Positions 15,676-17,817 of a DNA stretch of 17,817 bases are shown one piece after another. The notes beneath the pieces were generated by a model. That model did not search any database, was not told the origin of the DNA, and worked only from the letters and a program-made list of their open reading frames with translations. The translations under genes were made by a program, and so were the position numbers. The first letter of the stretch is position 1. Every line of letters begins with the position of its first letter. The DNA comes from CAYOFK01 sp964403185 (lineage in GTDB: Bacteria > Bacteroidota > Bacteroidia > Bacteroidales > VadinHA17), in NCBI GenBank assembly GCA_964403185.1, contig CAYOFK010000045.1, positions 1-17,817 of the forward strand, in the 5' to 3' direction.

Positions 15676-16010
15676 AATTTCAACAAATAATCATGGAACC
15701 ATACTTAAAAACACAATTTTTTAAATCTGCCAAACCACTGACAGGTGAGGACCAGGAAAAATTAAAGGCAGCACTTCCCGATGTGGAAGATTTGAAGATC
15801 ATCGACCTTACAAATACAGGCATTACAATAGAATATAATACGTATTTGTATTCGGATACAAGCGTTGCCAAACTATTAGAGGATGAAGGCTTTATTATTA
15901 TAAAAAAGAAAAAAACCGGATTTCTGAAAGGGAAAATTGAGGCTCTGGCAGAGAGTAATAAAAAGAACCTTGGCAATCAAAAACTGGATTGCTGTAAGTT
16001 GCCAAAATAA
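15672..16010 (+). CDS. degenerate HMA-like small protein ending in a Cys-Cys motif
   Basis: I do not recognise a named family. The 112-residue protein (ATG at 15672 overlaps the AlbA_2 stop; an in-frame ATG at 15693 is possible) reads like an HMA/ferredoxin-like fold. LTGEDQEKLKAALPDVEDLKI corresponds to the first helix and turn, then IDLTNTGITIEYN to the second and third strands, and SVAKLLEDEGFIIIKKK to the last helix and strand. The usual CxxC metal loop before the first helix is missing. Instead two adjacent Cys occur at the very end (KLDCCKLPK), after a basic linker. It may be a metal or protein-interaction module that has lost or moved its ligands. There is no signal peptide, so it is cytoplasmic. 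The HMA reading is by eye only. Confidence 0.65.
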   Translation: MKFQQIIMEPYLKTQFFKSAKPLTGEDQEKLKAALPDVEDLKIIDLTNTGITIEYNTYLYSDTSVAKLLEDEGFIIIKKKKTGFLKGKIEALAESNKKNLGNQKLDCCKLPK

Positions 16011-16034
16011 TTACTGATAGTAATAATTAACCTT

Positions 16035-16253
16035 ATGTTTCTAAAACTACTGATCATATCAATTGTCCTGGTCGCTTTGACCATGCTGCTGTTTGGCATC
16101 AAGCTTCTTTTTAACAAAGAGGCTGAATTCCCTGCTCATTCCTGCACGATTAAAAAAGGTGAACCCATTGACCAGGAAGCTTGCTCTGCGTGTGATCTGA
16201 AGGACATTGTCAATTGCCCGGAAAATGAAACACTTAATAATTTGAAAGCATAG
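16035..16253 (+). CDS. small one-helix membrane protein with four cysteines
   Basis: The 72-residue product has one long hydrophobic helix (5-26), then a hydrophilic tail with Cys37, Cys50, Cys53 and Cys61 (spacing 12, 2 and 7 residues) in HSCTIKK, ACSACDL and NCPEN. The arrangement resembles small Cys-rich anchored proteins used in metal or Fe-S handling, such as NqrM or the FeoB-associated Cys-rich proteins, but the motif is not a clear match to either. A related class of short Bacteroidota membrane proteins with a FPxH motif after the helix also comes to mind (EFPAH here). The four Cys could hold one metal ion or an Fe-S cluster, possibly on the cytoplasmic side. The start is the first ATG after the previous stop, 25 bases on. 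Confidence 0.7.
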   Translation: MFLKLLIISIVLVALTMLLFGIKLLFNKEAEFPAHSCTIKKGEPIDQEACSACDLKDIVNCPENETLNNLKA

Positions 16254-16291
16254 TCACATAAACACAACCACACCTAAAATACATGGATTTC

Positions 16292-16299
16292 TAAATTTG
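16292..16299 (+). promoter_or_regulatory. -7 promoter box upstream of the P-II gene
   Basis: TAAATTTG is an exact TAnnTTTG match, 17 bases before the ATG at 16317. No TTG is seen at the usual -33 distance. It would give the P-II gene and the NADH dehydrogenase gene their own promoter with a leader of roughly 10 bases. Confidence 0.4.
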
Positions 16300-16316
16300 A
16301 TAAAAACCGATATATT

Positions 16317-16658
16317 ATGAAACTCATTAAAGCGTACATCCGTAATCGTAAAACTGAAGAAGTTTACAAAGCTTTGTTCAGTGCCGGTTATTGTTGCATG
16401 ACACTTGTTGATTGCGACGGGACCGGGAAGTATTCAGATCATTCAAAAGATCACATCAGTGATAAATACCCTTTTGCCGATGCCTACCGGGTTATTAAAA
16501 TTGAATTGCTGGTGCCAGAAGAAGATATTAGTAAAGTGGTAAGCATTATCAGGAAAAATGGGCGCACTGGCTACAAGGGAGATGGAATGATCATCATATC
16601 TCCTGTGGAAAATGTTTATAAAGTACGAACCGACGAAGAGGGAATTCGGGCTGTCTGA
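16317..16658 (+). CDS. divergent P-II family signalling protein (efflux-associated type)
   Basis: This 113-residue trimeric cytoplasmic signal protein has the P-II fold: the N-terminal MKLIKAYIR with a helix TEEVYKALFSAG, a T-loop region at about 36-56, then VIKIELLVPEEDISKVVSII, and the C-terminal signature TGYKGDGMIIISPVENVYKVRT. GDGK of canonical GlnB/GlnK is GDGM here, so one nucleotide- or ligand-contacting Lys is replaced by Met91. The T-loop lacks the RGxEY uridylylation context, although a Tyr (residue 51) is nearby. It is rich in His, Asp and Ser (SDHSKDH), and Cys26, Cys27 and Cys33 are present. P-II proteins of a separate group (PII-NG) are reported next to RND heavy-metal efflux genes, which fits this location. 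The target and the bound effector are unknown. Confidence 0.88.
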   Translation: MKLIKAYIRNRKTEEVYKALFSAGYCCMTLVDCDGTGKYSDHSKDHISDKYPFADAYRVIKIELLVPEEDISKVVSIIRKNGRTGYKGDGMIIISPVENVYKVRTDEEGIRAV

Positions 16659-16708
16659 TACATCCTGAAACAATTTTAAAAACCCTCTCAACAAAATTTG
16701 AATAGATT

Positions 16709-17817
16709 GTGCAATGTTGTGAAAAAATAAATTGCCACGAAAAAGGACTGATCTGTGTCCCCGATGTTAAGGTGCCACGAATCGTAGTTATTGGTGGTGG
16801 ATTTGCAGGTCTCAGGCTTGCAAAAAGTTTGAAAGACCGGCCTGTTCAAATCATGCTGATAGACAAAAACAATTTTCATCAATTCATACCACTTCTTTAT
16901 CAGGTAGCAACAAGTGGAATTGAACCGGACAACATTGTTTTCCCATTCCGGAAAATTTTCAGCCGTCAGTCAAATATTGTGTTCCGGATGGCTGAAGCAA
17001 CCTGTATTGATGCAGATAATAATATTTTAAATACTTCCATTGGCAGTGTTAAGTACGATTATCTGGTGCTGGCTCAGGGCAGTGCCGTAAATTTCTTCGG
17101 GAATGAAAGTTTTGAAAAGGGAGGGCAAGGCTTAAAATCCATAACCGATGCATTGGATATCCGCAGTCACGTGCTTCAGAATCTGGAGAATGCGGCGGTT
17201 ACCTGTATTGCCGGAGAAAAAGCCCTGCTAAGTACTATTGTTATCGTGGGTGGCGGTCCGGCCGGTGTTGAAATGGCAGGGGCACTGGCTGAATTCAAAA
17301 AGTACATCTTACCCAACGATTATCCCGAACTTGAAAAAGTCGGGATGAAAATCTACCTTATTGAAGCCGGCAATAAGCTGCTGCAGGCCATGCCCGGAAA
17401 ACTATCGGCAAAAACACTTCGTTATCTTGAAGATCTGAAAGTGGAAGTCCTGCTCAATGTTCAGGTAGAGTCCTATAACAATCCAACGGTAGTTCTGAGT
17501 GAACGGGCAAACATTCAGGCTTCAACATTTATCTGGACGGCCGGCGTGCAAGGCGAATCGGTTGAAGGATTGCCTGGTGATGTGTACAACAGGCAAAACA
17601 GGATCCGGGTGGATGAATATAACAGGGTGGAAAACACTAAAAATATTTTCGCCATTGGCGATATTGCCTGCATGAAAACCGGAGCATTCCCAAACGCCCA
17701 CCCGATGGTGGCTCAGGTTGCCGTTCAACAAGGAAAATTGCTGGCTCAAAATCTCGTCAGGATGATAGAAAACAAGAGCCTGCAGGCCTTTAAATATCGC
17801 GACCGAGGGACAATGGC
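16709..17817 (+). CDS. ndh: type II NADH dehydrogenase (NDH-2), 3' end cut off
   Basis: This membrane-associated flavoprotein oxidises NADH and reduces quinone without pumping protons. About 350-370 residues are visible and the frame runs off the window at a segment (YRDRGTM) that normally precedes the C-terminal part. Seen in order are the FAD-binding RIVVIGGGFAGLRLAKSL, the NDH-2 hallmark FHQFIPLLYQVATSG, YDYLVLAQGS, the second dinucleotide motif IVIVGGGPAGVEMAGALAE, FIWTAGV and the FAD-site NIFAIGDIA. No ATG fits the start. In-frame candidates are GTG at 16709 and GTG at 16772. I use 16709 because VPDVKVPRIVVIGGGFAG, which begins before 16772, looks like the usual IPxxxxPR start of the family; the residues before it (two adjacent Cys, then two more) are unusual. 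The gene follows the P-II gene after about 50 bases. Confidence 0.9.
   Translation, partial: MQCCEKINCHEKGLICVPDVKVPRIVVIGGGFAGLRLAKSLKDRPVQIMLIDKNNFHQFIPLLYQVATSGIEPDNIVFPFRKIFSRQSNIVFRMAEATCIDADNNILNTSIGSVKYDYLVLAQGSAVNFFGNESFEKGGQGLKSITDALDIRSHVLQNLENAAVTCIAGEKALLSTIVIVGGGPAGVEMAGALAEFKKYILPNDYPELEKVGMKIYLIEAGNKLLQAMPGKLSAKTLRYLEDLKVEVLLNVQVESYNNPTVVLSERANIQASTFIWTAGVQGESVEGLPGDVYNRQNRIRVDEYNRVENTKNIFAIGDIACMKTGAFPNAHPMVAQVAVQQGKLLAQNLVRMIENKSLQAFKYRDRGTM

Overview
The window is about 17.8 kb of moderately AT-rich DNA, almost certainly from a member of the Bacteroidota (my guess is a Bacteroidales/Marinilabiliales-type environmental lineage). The reasons are the protein families (a HYC_CC_PP protein, an HMA-AraC regulator, DUF3347 proteins, a very long CusA-type pump), A-rich leaders without Shine-Dalgarno sites, and three intergenic matches to the Bacteroidota -7 promoter box TAnnTTTG. 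Every gene I can support is on the + strand. Both ends cut through a gene: the first gene is open at its 5' end and the last at its 3' end. No gene-free stretch exceeds 300 bases; the longest, 12009-12249, holds a strong hairpin. I saw no RNA genes, insertion sequences, CRISPR arrays or integration sites.

Region 1 (1-3672) is metal sensing and inner-membrane export. It holds the 3' part of a P1B-type metal ATPase with Zn/Cd/Pb-type signatures, a DUF302 protein, an AraC-type regulator whose sensor domain is a heavy-metal-associated (HMA) fold with a CxxC motif, and a small HYC_CC_PP membrane or periplasmic protein rich in Cys and His.

Region 2 (3831-12008) is a Cu(I)/Ag(I) envelope efflux operon in the order cusA-cusC-cusB. 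CusA is 1267 residues, with two insertions relative to E. coli CusA, but it keeps all three Met residues of the E. coli copper-binding triad. CusB has an N-terminal metal-binding domain and a C-terminal DUF3347 domain. Downstream are a His/Met-rich lipoprotein and a free-standing secreted DUF3347 protein about 60% identical to the CusB tail. A 13-bp-stem hairpin at 12029-12056 ends the region.

Region 3 (12250-17817) is a less familiar redox and signalling set: a His-rich DUF2231 membrane protein, a monohaem cytochrome c, an outer-membrane beta-barrel, a lipoprotein monohaem cytochrome c, a membrane-anchored AlbA_2 (Schlafen-type) protein, a degenerate HMA-like protein ending in a Cys-Cys pair, a small one-helix Cys-rich membrane protein, a divergent P-II protein, and the 5' part of a type II NADH dehydrogenase. 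Tight spacing, with gaps of 4-20 bases and one 4-base overlap, links the cytochrome-barrel-cytochrome-AlbA_2-HMA-like genes.

Taken together, regions 1 and 2 sense soft metals and move them from cytoplasm and periplasm out of the cell, passing copper through Met/His/Cys-rich periplasmic carriers. Region 3 could connect envelope metal stress to electron flow and P-II signalling, but that link is inferred only from gene order.
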